From contig CAYFHO010000008.1 of assembly GCA_964342825.1 (NCBI GenBank), positions 47,024 through 111,023 on the forward strand: 64,000 nt of DNA. The letters are read 5' to 3'. Below the pieces are notes generated by a model. That model was not told where the DNA came from and ran no database searches. It worked only from the letters and a program-made list of their open reading frames with translations. Made by a program: the position numbers and the translations under genes. Below are positions 45,598 to 54,993 of the stretch, one piece after another; positions within the stretch are counted from its first letter, which is position 1, and the number at the start of each line of letters is the position of its first letter. This DNA is from AAA164-E04 sp964342825 (GTDB lineage: Bacteria > Verrucomicrobiota > Verrucomicrobiia > Limisphaerales > AAA164-E04).

Positions 45598-48500
45598 AAA
45601 CTGGTTTCCCCGTTTCCCTTTGTTTCAGGATCTTGGTGTTGGGCACCTTGGCTTTTCTGTGTTCTTTCACAAAGGGCATGGCTTCCTCCAGCAGATCCAC
45701 GGATTACTCCATTGCCCATCAGACTTTGGGGTCTGGTGGAGGACGTTCCGCTTCCGTCGCTTATGAATTCGAATCTACTATCGGACCGCCTGCAGGGACT
45801 TCACAGTCCCCTGGCGCCATCTACAACGTCCAGTGGGGGAATGCGGCGCAGATTAATCGACCGCCCGTCATTGGGGAATCAATCTTTGCGTTGCCCGAAA
45901 ACGCCTCCCTGGAATTCGTTTTGGATGCTTCCGACAAGGAGGCTGACAACCTGAGTTATCAGATTCTTCAAGAGCCCGAGCATGGAACCCTGGAAGGCAA
46001 TCCCCCCGACCTGACCTATACTCCGGAACTTGATTTTTTCGGTACGGATCAATTTGTCGTAGTGGCCTCCGACGGATTGCTTCAATCGTTGCCGGCTACC
46101 ATTGAACTGCAGGTGATATCCAGGGAACACAGTCCGGTCGCCCAGGGGCTTTCGGTTTCCCTCAATGAAGACGAGAACTCAGGTCCGTTCGAACTTAAGG
46201 GAACGGACCCGAATGGTGATGCCCTGACCTTTCAAATCACGCAGGGCCCCTCCTTTGGAACACTTTCCGGGGAGCCACCCAACCTGACCTATCAACCTAA
46301 CTCCGACTTTTTCGGTCAAGACAGTTTTCGCTTTCGAGTCAATGATGGCGTTCTTGTTTCTGCGGATGCAACGGTCCTACTGAATGTGATTGGGGTCAAC
46401 GATCCTCCGTTGCTCATTTCTGGACAACTGGCCCTTGATGAAGATACAGAAATCAATTTCAACCTCACCGCCCGGGATATCGACGGTGACCCATTGACTT
46501 ATCATTTTGAATCGGAGCCGCTCCATGGTGAACTTATTGGAACCCCTCCATTCCTGCGTTATCGCCCCAATCCGAATTTCCACGGACAGGATTCCTTTCA
46601 AATGAGGGTGAGAGACAGTTCCTTGGTTTTCTCCGAGGTGGCCACTTTTTCTATCAGCGTCAGACCTGTGAACGATCTTCCCATCGCAACTGATCAACAG
46701 CTTACTATCCCTGAAGACACGCCTTTGGACCTTGTGCTTCAAGGGGAGGATCCTGATGGCGGTGAAATTGTCTTTACCGTGCTTGAACCGCCACAGCTCG
46801 GCAGCCTGGAAGGTCAGGCTCCAGCTATGCGTTACACCCCTCAACCCAATCGCCACGGGAACGATTCTTTTACGTTCAGCGTGAGCGATGCCGAGGGGGT
46901 CACCGTTCAGGCAACCGTCCGCATTGACGTCACACCGGTGAATGATCCGCCCCAAGCCAGCGATCGTCAATTGAGCTTGCTGAGTTTCGACAGGATTGAA
47001 CTTCCTCAACTGGGAAACGACCCTGATCAGGACGTTCTGACTGTGGAAATTCTCACGCCGCCTGAACACGGTCAGTTGACCTCATCGGGGGCCGTTTATT
47101 ACTACGATCATGACGGCGATGGATCGACCATCGATTCGTTTACCTACCGAGTTGGTGATGGTACCGATTTTTCCCCTCCAGCCAGGGTTGATTTCGATAT
47201 CACCGTTGCTAAATTCACATTCTTTTCAACCAGGGAGATCATCAGTGAATTGGATGGAAGCACTCAACTCGTCATTTCACGCTCAACCCATTTAGACAAG
47301 GACCTTACCTTTGAATTGAAGGCCAATCCCCCTGATCGCCTGATTCTGCCTTCTACAGTGGTCTTGCCCAGAGGCAAGGAACGGATCGAACTGATTGTTA
47401 CTAGCGAAGACAACTTGGTTTTCGACGGCGATGCCAATGTGCAACTGAATGTTGTCAGTCAGGGCTTTGCTTCGCGTCAAGCGGTTATCCAGGTCATTGA
47501 CAATGAAGAACTGCGACTCACCCTGACTTCTACCTTTCTGCGTATCGCTGAAGCAGACGGAGCCACTGAACTCAAAGTTTCGCTCAACACCCCTCCTCTG
47601 GATACCCCTCGAGTGATTCAGTTAAGCAACTCGGAACCTGAGCATCTGATCGCACCCTCCCAGGTGACCATTCCGGCCGGTGCGACCTCGGTCAAATTCG
47701 CGGCCAATTCCGTCGACAATGATGTGGTGGATGGATTTATTGAAGCCAGGATTGGGGCCTCAACCGATCCCGATTTGCAGACTCAAATTTTCATTGAAGT
47801 TCTGGATGACGATGGAACCCACACCGGAACAGTCTCTGACGGGCTCATTGCTGGTGCCCTCATTTTCTTTGATATCAACGAAAATTATCAGTTGGACGAA
47901 GGAGAGCCCTACACCATCACCAACGAAGAGGGACGTTACTGGTTGAATCTTCCTTTGGAAGACTTTGACATCAACGGTGACGGTGTTCTGAATTTCCAGG
48001 ATGGACGCTTTGTCACTCAGGGAGGAGTGGATATTTCAACCGGCGCACCCCAGAGAACGCCACTGTTCTCCTCGCCAACGGCTGCCGTTGTGACCCCTTT
48101 AACCACTTTGGTGGTTGCACTTTTGGAAAACGACGACTCGTTACAGGAATCCGAAGCCGCCTTTTTGGTAAGAGAATCCCTGGGCATCGGTGGCGGGATT
48201 GATCTACTCCAGTTCGATACCTTTGAGGAAACCAAAAGTGGGAATCCAATCGCGGTGGATTTGGCTCATGCCACTTCGAATGTTCAGGACACGATCCTCA
48301 AGGCGAGTAGTTTTCTCAGCGGGGTTAGCCAGGGCTCAGCCGCCGAACATGCCGGTCAAATCCAACAAGCATTGGTCGACCGAATCCTTAATGGTCAACC
48401 CATGGAACTTCAAGACGTCGGCTTTATCCAAGATATCCTACGGGAAGTATCCGAGGATTTAACGGTGTCCGAGGAAGTTCTCAGACTTGTCGGCGACACT

Positions 48501-50276
48501 ATCTCTGCTGGGAACCGTTTGAAAAGAGAATTGGCACTGAATGCCGATGATCCGCAGGATGCGGTCCGGGAGATAGCCCGTGTTCAAACTTTCATCCACG
48601 AAGAATTGCGATTGGAGCTGCACCAGCTAGGTGCTCAAAACCATGACTTGGACGAATTTCTCCTGAAATACGAAGGCCAGGGTTTTTGGCAGCAGGTTCA
48701 GTCCGTTGGAGTGGGAGTCACCAGTGCCCTGGACTCCCGCCCGGGAACCTTTTCATTTGGACAGCCTGAATACCTGGTCCAGGAAGACGGTAAGACACGT
48801 GTCTCCATCAGGATCATCCGCAGTGAAGGCGTGTTGGGTGAGGTGGATCTGGAAGTGATTCCTTCACTGATCAGTGCATCGAACGCGGATTTTCGCCCCA
48901 CTCCAATTCCTGTTCATTTCGACAGTTTTGAGATCAATCAAACGGTGCCTATGGGTGAGATTCTGATTGACGATCAGGTGATTGAGGAAAATGAGCATAT
49001 CCAGCTTGCGCTGAGAGTCAGTGGACCCGAAAATTCCGAAGCCCTCATTGGAGCCCAGGGGCAAACGATCGTCGAAATCGCGGACAACGATCGGCCGGGA
49101 ATTTTTCAATTTACCTCCTCCTCCCTGGTGGTCCGAGAACCTGATCAGGAAAGGCGCCAGATCTTCATCGAACGAACCCATGGGGCGACAGGTGAAGTGT
49201 CATTGAATCTCGAAATTGTTGATGTGGAGACCACCGCCCAGCATGGAACGGACTTCATCCTCGGGCAAACAGAGGTGATTTTTCCTCATGGTGTTCTGGC
49301 TCGAAAGATCACCATCCAGATCCTTGATGACGAACATGTAGAATCCAACGAACGTATTGGGATTCGTCTGTTGCCCCATCCGACCAATGGAAACGGAGCG
49401 ACATTGGGGGAACGCTCCCTTTTTACAATTACCATTTTGAACGACGATTTGAGCCTGCCACCCACCATCGACTTGCCGGGTGATCAGCAGACAGAGGAGG
49501 ATTTTCCGCTGGGTCCCATCTTTTTTGGTATCGATGATGATTTGACCCCCGTATCCGATCTTCAGGTTTCTGTCGAATCATCCAATGCCTTTCTGATTCC
49601 TGAGGACGCGATCATCATTGAAGAAACGCAGGATCCTGCCGTTTGGTCATTGACGGCTAATCCTGCCGCCAACGCCTTTGGTGAAACAGTGATCACCATC
49701 CATGTCAGCGATGGAACCCTGACCACCAGCGCTAGTTTCAATTTATTGGTATCAGAGCAGAATGATCTGCCATTGATCCTGGGAATCCCCCAGGTGGTCC
49801 ATGTCAGGGACGAACCCGTTGTGGTCGAACTTGAGTTGCGTGATGTGGAAACGTCACCGGAAGATTTGTTTGTTTATTTTACAGGTCAACTGGAAGGGAT
49901 CAATATCGCCAACTTCATCGAAATAAGCGGCTCAGGCGCATTGCGCAGGATGACCATCCGTAGGCCCCCGGGTCTGGATCATGAAGTGCCCATGCAGTTG
50001 TTCGTGCTCGACTCGGGCGGTTTGGGTTATGGTGAAGGCTTTCGCATTATCTTCGGAGATCCTGCCCCAGAGATCCCGCCGATTGTTGCTGAAATTATCA
50101 ATGGGGCCTCGATTCGGCTCACTTGGGAAGGGGATTTTCAACTCTATACCACGGGTAACTTAAGCCAGCCCTTTGATCTGCTTCCAGAGGCGGTCAGTCC
50201 TTTCGAGGTCGCCCTTGAACAAATGGGGTTCTACCTCCTTCGCCCCAACAACGCTCCTCCAGAGCAAGCTCCGTAA
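45594..50276 (+). CDS. Large exported cadherin-like / Calx-beta repeat protein (1560 residues)
   Basis: Signal peptide 'LGTLAFLCSFTKGMAS', then a ~60-residue N-terminal module ('GSGGGRSASVAYEFESTIG'). About five tandem Ig/cadherin-like repeats (about 88-540) each follow 'EDT..DLVLQGEDPDGGEIVF ... LRYRPNPNFHGQDSFQMRV ... VNDPP', the tandem-95/cadherin_5 type. Calx-beta-like segments lie at about 540-745 and 1045-1290. An SdrD-B-like loop sits near 745-800 ('ALIFFDINENYQLDEGEPYTITNEEGRYWL'), with a helical section between. Further Ig-like repeats and a beta module ('LTWEGDFQLYTTGNLSQPF') close the chain. Many Asp/Asn residues sit at repeat junctions, typical of calcium-stiffened adhesins. It is the last gene of the array. 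Confidence 0.85.
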   Translation: MKTGFPVSLCFRILVLGTLAFLCSFTKGMASSSRSTDYSIAHQTLGSGGGRSASVAYEFESTIGPPAGTSQSPGAIYNVQWGNAAQINRPPVIGESIFALPENASLEFVLDASDKEADNLSYQILQEPEHGTLEGNPPDLTYTPELDFFGTDQFVVVASDGLLQSLPATIELQVISREHSPVAQGLSVSLNEDENSGPFELKGTDPNGDALTFQITQGPSFGTLSGEPPNLTYQPNSDFFGQDSFRFRVNDGVLVSADATVLLNVIGVNDPPLLISGQLALDEDTEINFNLTARDIDGDPLTYHFESEPLHGELIGTPPFLRYRPNPNFHGQDSFQMRVRDSSLVFSEVATFSISVRPVNDLPIATDQQLTIPEDTPLDLVLQGEDPDGGEIVFTVLEPPQLGSLEGQAPAMRYTPQPNRHGNDSFTFSVSDAEGVTVQATVRIDVTPVNDPPQASDRQLSLLSFDRIELPQLGNDPDQDVLTVEILTPPEHGQLTSSGAVYYYDHDGDGSTIDSFTYRVGDGTDFSPPARVDFDITVAKFTFFSTREIISELDGSTQLVISRSTHLDKDLTFELKANPPDRLILPSTVVLPRGKERIELIVTSEDNLVFDGDANVQLNVVSQGFASRQAVIQVIDNEELRLTLTSTFLRIAEADGATELKVSLNTPPLDTPRVIQLSNSEPEHLIAPSQVTIPAGATSVKFAANSVDNDVVDGFIEARIGASTDPDLQTQIFIEVLDDDGTHTGTVSDGLIAGALIFFDINENYQLDEGEPYTITNEEGRYWLNLPLEDFDINGDGVLNFQDGRFVTQGGVDISTGAPQRTPLFSSPTAAVVTPLTTLVVALLENDDSLQESEAAFLVRESLGIGGGIDLLQFDTFEETKSGNPIAVDLAHATSNVQDTILKASSFLSGVSQGSAAEHAGQIQQALVDRILNGQPMELQDVGFIQDILREVSEDLTVSEEVLRLVGDTISAGNRLKRELALNADDPQDAVREIARVQTFIHEELRLELHQLGAQNHDLDEFLLKYEGQGFWQQVQSVGVGVTSALDSRPGTFSFGQPEYLVQEDGKTRVSIRIIRSEGVLGEVDLEVIPSLISASNADFRPTPIPVHFDSFEINQTVPMGEILIDDQVIEENEHIQLALRVSGPENSEALIGAQGQTIVEIADNDRPGIFQFTSSSLVVREPDQERRQIFIERTHGATGEVSLNLEIVDVETTAQHGTDFILGQTEVIFPHGVLARKITIQILDDEHVESNERIGIRLLPHPTNGNGATLGERSLFTITILNDDLSLPPTIDLPGDQQTEEDFPLGPIFFGIDDDLTPVSDLQVSVESSNAFLIPEDAIIIEETQDPAVWSLTANPAANAFGETVITIHVSDGTLTTSASFNLLVSEQNDLPLILGIPQVVHVRDEPVVVELELRDVETSPEDLFVYFTGQLEGINIANFIEISGSGALRRMTIRRPPGLDHEVPMQLFVLDSGGLGYGEGFRIIFGDPAPEIPPIVAEIINGASIRLTWEGDFQLYTTGNLSQPFDLLPEAVSPFEVALEQMGFYLLRPNNAPPEQAP

Positions 50277-50286
50277 TTGATCATAT

Positions 50287-50303
50287 CTCCGAAGTGTTCG
50301 GAG
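50287..50303 (+). terminator. Hairpin at the end of the surface-protein array
   Basis: CTCCGAA-GTG-TTCGGAG forms a perfect 7-base stem with a 3-base loop, starting 11 bases after the stop of the 1560-residue gene and lying between converging genes. No U-run follows, so it is not a textbook intrinsic terminator; it could protect the 3' end of the long transcript or act with Rho. Confidence 0.4.
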
Positions 50304-50388
50304 GGATTCCCCTCAGAATGATCCCTGACACCGTAACTGAAGGTAGTCTCTGAATCTATGCCGATAAGCTTGCTTACCTCTTTTTGAT

Positions 50389-51804
50389 TCAAGCAAGGAT
50401 GTCGTGCAACACCTTGCCGTGCACATCGGTTAGTCGGAAGTCCCGGCCTTGATATCGATAGGTCAGGCGTTCATGGTTGAATCCCAGAAGGTGGAGCAGG
50501 GTGGCATTGAGGTCGTGAACGTGCACGGGATCTCTGGCGATATTGAATCCAAGATCATCCGTTTCTCCATAGGTCATTCCTTTTTTCACGCCGCCTCCGG
50601 CAAGCCACATGGAAAAGCATCTGTTGTGATGATCGCGCCCATCGTTGCCACCTTGAACCATGGGGGTGCGTCCGAATTCACCACCCCAGATCACCAGTGT
50701 GTCATCCAGAAGTCCTCGGCGTTTCAAATCCATGACCAGCGCTGCCGTGCCCTGGTCGGTTTCCTCGCAATTTCTCTTGATGTCTTTGGTGAGGTTCCCG
50801 TGCTGATCCCATGCTTCGTGAAACAATTGAACGAAACGAACTCCACGCTCGAGCAAACGACGGGCCAGGAGGCAATTGCGCGCGTAATTGGACTGCTTGG
50901 GATTCTTTATTCCGTAGAGATCCAGTGTTTCTTGTGATTCCTGATCCAGGTCCATGAGTTCCGGAGCACTTGTTTGAAGTCGGTAGGCGGTTTCATAAGC
51001 TTGAATTCGGGCCTGAACTGCCGGATCACCTGATGCATTCAATCCAATTTCATTCAGTCGACTCAAGGTGTCCAGTGCATCGCGTTGCGACTGGGCATCG
51101 TAGCCGTTGGGATTCGAAAGATACAGGACCGGATCCCCTTCGCCGCGAAATGGAATGCCCCCGAACTCGGTTGGAAGAAATCCACTCCCATAGTTGCTTG
51201 CTCCACCACTGGTGCCTTTTGCACTCGTCAGGACGACATAGCCCGGCAAGTTTTGACTTTCGCTGCCCAGGCCATAAAGAGTCCAGGCACCCAGGCTCGG
51301 CCTTCCGAACTGCTGTGAACCGGTGTTCAGCATGATTTGCGCCGGAGCGTGGTTGACTGCCTCAGTGTGCAGGGAACGGATCAGACAAATTTCATCTGCC
51401 AGTTTTGAAGAGTTGGGCAGCAATTCGCTGAGTTCGATACCGCTTTGACCGTGAGGTTGAAATTTATATTTGGGTCCCAGGAGTTTTGAGTTGGGGTTGA
51501 TGAACGCTGCCCGATAATCTTTCAGCAACTCGGAAGGTGGCAGTTGGCCGTCGCGTTTTGTTAACTCAGGTTTGGGATCGAATAATTCCAGGTGACTGGG
51601 AGCACCTGCGTGAAACAGGTAGACAACGCGTTTGGCTCTAGGGGCGAACTGGGCTTTTCCTGTGGGGATTTGCCTGTCCTGAGCCAATAGCGAGGTGAGG
51701 GCTGAAGCACCCAGTCCCACGCCACAATCCCGCAAAAACCAGCGGCGACTTAGTTCGCGAGCAAAACAGGCCCTTGTGTTATTTATTGGAATCATTTTTT
51801 CCAT
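50389..51804 (-). CDS. DUF1501 family exported protein
   Basis: 471 residues. The N-terminus 'ELSRRWFLRDCGVGLGASAL' is a twin-arginine (Tat) signal, which suggests export in folded form. The body has DUF1501 features of the alkaline-phosphatase/sulfatase-like fold: 'AKRVVYLFHAGAPSHLELFDPKPEL', 'RGVRFVQLFHEAWDQHGNL', and 'DDTLVIWGGEFGRTPMVQGGNDGRDHHNRCFSMWLAGGGV'. The family is abundant in Planctomycetota and Verrucomicrobiota and is nearly always encoded beside a PSD1 cytochrome protein, as here, where one base separates that gene's stop from this ATG. Biochemical function is unproven; links to (sulphated) polysaccharide use are inferred from context. Confidence 0.9.
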   Translation of the reverse strand: MEKMIPINNTRACFARELSRRWFLRDCGVGLGASALTSLLAQDRQIPTGKAQFAPRAKRVVYLFHAGAPSHLELFDPKPELTKRDGQLPPSELLKDYRAAFINPNSKLLGPKYKFQPHGQSGIELSELLPNSSKLADEICLIRSLHTEAVNHAPAQIMLNTGSQQFGRPSLGAWTLYGLGSESQNLPGYVVLTSAKGTSGGASNYGSGFLPTEFGGIPFRGEGDPVLYLSNPNGYDAQSQRDALDTLSRLNEIGLNASGDPAVQARIQAYETAYRLQTSAPELMDLDQESQETLDLYGIKNPKQSNYARNCLLARRLLERGVRFVQLFHEAWDQHGNLTKDIKRNCEETDQGTAALVMDLKRRGLLDDTLVIWGGEFGRTPMVQGGNDGRDHHNRCFSMWLAGGGVKKGMTYGETDDLGFNIARDPVHVHDLNATLLHLLGFNHERLTYRYQGRDFRLTDVHGKVLHDILA

Positions 51805-51805
51805 T

Positions 51806-54800
51806 TCAATACTTGGTTAAAGTCTCGTCCATATTCAAAAGAACCCGGGCAGCCATGGACCATGCTGCTGCGTCCTGCGGAGTGGTTCCCTGAGGTAGTT
51901 CGGGTCTTGATTCACGGTTGCCGAAAGCAATGCGATCAATGGAAAGCCATCCTTGCGCCAGTCGAGATCTTTGTTGAGAGATCATTTCCAACAAAATGCG
52001 ACGTTCCTTTTCCTTGCTGGGGCGGGCCATGCACAACCTGATGCCATAATCTGCCCGCGCTTCATCGGTATTCCCTCCTTCTTTCAAAATCCTCAATGCC
52101 AGTGCACGCGATGCTTCCACAAAAATCGGTTCATTCAGTGGCACCAGCGCTGCCAACGGGGTATTGGATCTCATGCGTCGTGCGCATGCGAAATCGGCGT
52201 TCGGTGCGTCAAAACTGGTCAAAACAGGATCCGGCATCGATCTTTTACGAAACATGTAGAGTGATCTGCGGTAACGTTCCGGCGCTTCCGCTTCTTGCCA
52301 GTCGACCTTGAAGTAATTGTAATCCAGCATGCTCTTGGGGACTGGAGGATAAAAGCTCGGTCCACCCACTTGTGAATGAAGCAAACCGGAGACAGACAAT
52401 GCAATGTCCCGAATCATTTCCGCTTCGACACGAAATCGAGGGCCGCGGGCCAACAGCTGGTTCTTCGGGTCCAGTTCTGCCAGTCCGGGAGTGATTCGAG
52501 AGTCTTGCTGGTAAACACGGCTGGTGACCAAGGTTTGAATCAATGATTTCAAACTCCAATCTTTTTCGACGAAATCAACCGCCAACCAATCCAACAGCTT
52601 TTGATATTCCGGGCGGGGTGCCCGTGTTCCAAAGTCTTCGGCAGTTTCAACCAGACCCGCACCAAAAACGGATTGCCACACTCGGTTGACCTGGACTCTC
52701 GAAGTCAGTGGCGAGTTTTCGCTTGCCAGCCAGTATGCGAAATCAAGCCGTGTCTCCGGTGTTTTTTGCATATCGTGCATGGCCGCGGGAGTATGGGGTG
52801 CCACCTGGTTTTTGGGGCGATCCCAGGTTCCACGGTCGAGTAGATAAGTCACGCGCTGAAGTTCGGGAGACGATGGTTGTGAAAGATGCAGAACACTGGT
52901 GTCTGCTTCAGGATATCTACTCTCTTCCAGGGCGATTTTTTCGTTGATGTCCTTGCAATCCGGGAGACTGTTTCGCCAGGCTCTGAAAATCTTTTGATGA
53001 TCAGACTCAGTGCGTTCCGGGTTTGGTTTTTGCATGGCAAGCCATGCAGAGTGATCGATCAAAGGCGCACCTGCGTGCTTGCCATTCGAAAAAGAACAAC
53101 GGAGTCGCCCCAGTTGAAGGTTGTCTCGACCATTGGAGTTTTTGCCCTGGTGGAGTTTCAACTTGATTTTCAGTTCGCTTTCATCCGTCAGTTGAATCGG
53201 TTTGTCTAAAGTGACGACTGCCGCCGAATCCGTATTGCGCAGCATGGGGCCACGGTCAGGCATCCAACCGGTTTTGATGTTCTCATCGATCAAGAAGCTG
53301 GCCGGGCCAATGCGGGCTCGATCTTCTTTTTTGGATTCATCACTCAGGTCTCTTTCCTCCGTGGCGAAATCGGCGCGAGCTTCCTTGAGTTTGATTTTTT
53401 CCCAATCGGTTTCCTCGGAACCCAGGTGATAAACCTCAATTTCAGCGATAGAGAACAAACCTTTGCGACCACGGCCGGGCCCTCCAAACGGGTGATCCCC
53501 GTGGCGCAATGCCTCCAGTCTGATCTCCGAAACCGTGACTTCTCCGGGACGCGCGGTCATATACATGCTGCCACCCACGGTTGGGTGACCGAGAACCAGG
53601 ATACTTAAATCCTCCAGCTTGGTTGGATGATTCAATCCGCCTTCCCAGACATGTTCATGGAAATCGAGCACACTCCAATAAGGTTGCTCGGCTTTTTGAT
53701 CCACTTCCCAAACGAGTATTTCATTCTTCCAATCCGGACGTTTCGCTTTGATCTCACTTTCAAGGGTTTTTACTTTGTTTTTTATCTGCTCAATCTTTTC
53801 CAGTTGTGCATCGGAATAGACCCATGATTGTGCTTCGTGAGTATTGTTGAGATATGCGAACATGCCATAATACTCCTCCTGGGAAATGGGATCGAATTTA
53901 TGGGAGTGGCATTGGGCACATTGCAAGGATATGCCCAGGACTGCTTTTCCAATACAATCCATCCGGTCAAACATTCCTTCGAGTCGGAATTGCTCTGGAA
54001 CAATGGCTCCTTCTTCGTTGACCATGCCATTTCGAAGGAATCCTGTGGCGATGATCTGGTCTTGAGTGGGATTCGGGAGCAAATCACCGGCGATTTGTTC
54101 GATCAAAAATTCATTGTAAGGTTTGTCTTCATTGATTGCCTGAATCACCCAATCTCGCCAGGCCCATTGCTCACGAGCCAGGTCTTTTTCAAAACCGTTG
54201 CTGTCTGCATAACGAGCAACATCCAGCCATGGTTGAGCCCAGCGTTCACCAAACTGTGGGGTGTCCATGAGTCGCTTTGATAATTCATACACCGCTTGAT
54301 CTCGGCTAGATTGATCGGCTGCCACGAACGCTTCTATTTCGGAAGGAGAAGGTGGAAGACCGGTCAAATCCAGGTAGAGACGGCGGCAAAGAATCTCAGC
54401 ACTTGCCGGTGGTGAAAGATTCAAATTTTCACGCTTCAATCGATCTCTGACAAAAGCATCGATGGGATGGCCGGCTTGCGGTAGCTCAGTTTTTTGCGGA
54501 GCGATGAAAGCCCAGTGGGTTTCATAATGGGCGCCTTCCTTGATCCAATCGCGCAGCACCTGCTTTTCTTTCGTGCTTAAAGACAGTTCCGATTCAGGCG
54601 GTGGCATGACCGCATCAGGGTCGTCATGATCGATCCGTTGAATCAATTCACTTTCCTCAGGATGACCTGGAACCACGGCAGCGTATCCATCCAGGTCTTT
54701 CGTTGCACCTTCCAGAGTATCCAATCGCAATCCTCCCTTGCGCTCGTTTTCGTCCGGACCGTGACACTGGAAACATTTTTCCGAAAAAATGGGCAACACG

Positions 54801-54916
54801 TCCTTGCCGAAATCGGCTGCCTTCAAACCGACCGAGAAGCTTGATGCGAAGAGGGCAATGCCAACACAAACAACTCCCGCAAGCTGAAAACGTTGGTTCA
54901 TTGAAAAACTCTTCAT
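51806..54916 (-). CDS. PSD1 / planctomycete cytochrome C domain protein (PSCyt1-DUF1549-DUF1553)
   Basis: About 1036 residues from the ATG at 54916. A signal peptide ('LAGVVCVGIALFASSFSVGLKA') leads to a PSCyt1 haem domain with C-x2-C-H in 'CFQCHGPDENERKGGLRLD'. Next comes DUF1549 ('GERWAQPWLDVARYADSNGFEKD', and a second C-x2-C-H in 'QCAQCHSHKFDP'), then a beta-rich middle part, then DUF1553 at the C-terminus ('SPLTSRVQVNRVWQSVFGAGLV', 'SLKSLIQTLVTSRVYQQ'). Such proteins are periplasmic, probably c-type cytochromes. Several in-frame starts exist: TTG 54997, ATG 54976, 54934, 54916 and 54901, the last with a GAAGAG ribosome site. It sits between the GH2 gene and DUF1501 with almost no spacing. 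Confidence 0.9.
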   Translation of the reverse strand: MKSFSMNQRFQLAGVVCVGIALFASSFSVGLKAADFGKDVLPIFSEKCFQCHGPDENERKGGLRLDTLEGATKDLDGYAAVVPGHPEESELIQRIDHDDPDAVMPPPESELSLSTKEKQVLRDWIKEGAHYETHWAFIAPQKTELPQAGHPIDAFVRDRLKRENLNLSPPASAEILCRRLYLDLTGLPPSPSEIEAFVAADQSSRDQAVYELSKRLMDTPQFGERWAQPWLDVARYADSNGFEKDLAREQWAWRDWVIQAINEDKPYNEFLIEQIAGDLLPNPTQDQIIATGFLRNGMVNEEGAIVPEQFRLEGMFDRMDCIGKAVLGISLQCAQCHSHKFDPISQEEYYGMFAYLNNTHEAQSWVYSDAQLEKIEQIKNKVKTLESEIKAKRPDWKNEILVWEVDQKAEQPYWSVLDFHEHVWEGGLNHPTKLEDLSILVLGHPTVGGSMYMTARPGEVTVSEIRLEALRHGDHPFGGPGRGRKGLFSIAEIEVYHLGSEETDWEKIKLKEARADFATEERDLSDESKKEDRARIGPASFLIDENIKTGWMPDRGPMLRNTDSAAVVTLDKPIQLTDESELKIKLKLHQGKNSNGRDNLQLGRLRCSFSNGKHAGAPLIDHSAWLAMQKPNPERTESDHQKIFRAWRNSLPDCKDINEKIALEESRYPEADTSVLHLSQPSSPELQRVTYLLDRGTWDRPKNQVAPHTPAAMHDMQKTPETRLDFAYWLASENSPLTSRVQVNRVWQSVFGAGLVETAEDFGTRAPRPEYQKLLDWLAVDFVEKDWSLKSLIQTLVTSRVYQQDSRITPGLAELDPKNQLLARGPRFRVEAEMIRDIALSVSGLLHSQVGGPSFYPPVPKSMLDYNYFKVDWQEAEAPERYRRSLYMFRKRSMPDPVLTSFDAPNADFACARRMRSNTPLAALVPLNEPIFVEASRALALRILKEGGNTDEARADYGIRLCMARPSKEKERRILLEMISQQRSRLAQGWLSIDRIAFGNRESRPELPQGTTPQDAAAWSMAARVLLNMDETLTKY

Positions 54917-54993
54917 GAAAGTTTCAGGATGCATGCCACTGTGACTCGGACTTGTAGACTGTGATTGCTTGACCATAACAAAGCTAAGAATTC

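Noticed and set aside
29378..50276. Prophage or tailocin
   Set aside because: Only the S74 protein is phage-like; no capsid, sheath, baseplate, lysis, terminase or integrase gene is present, and the genes carry signal peptides.
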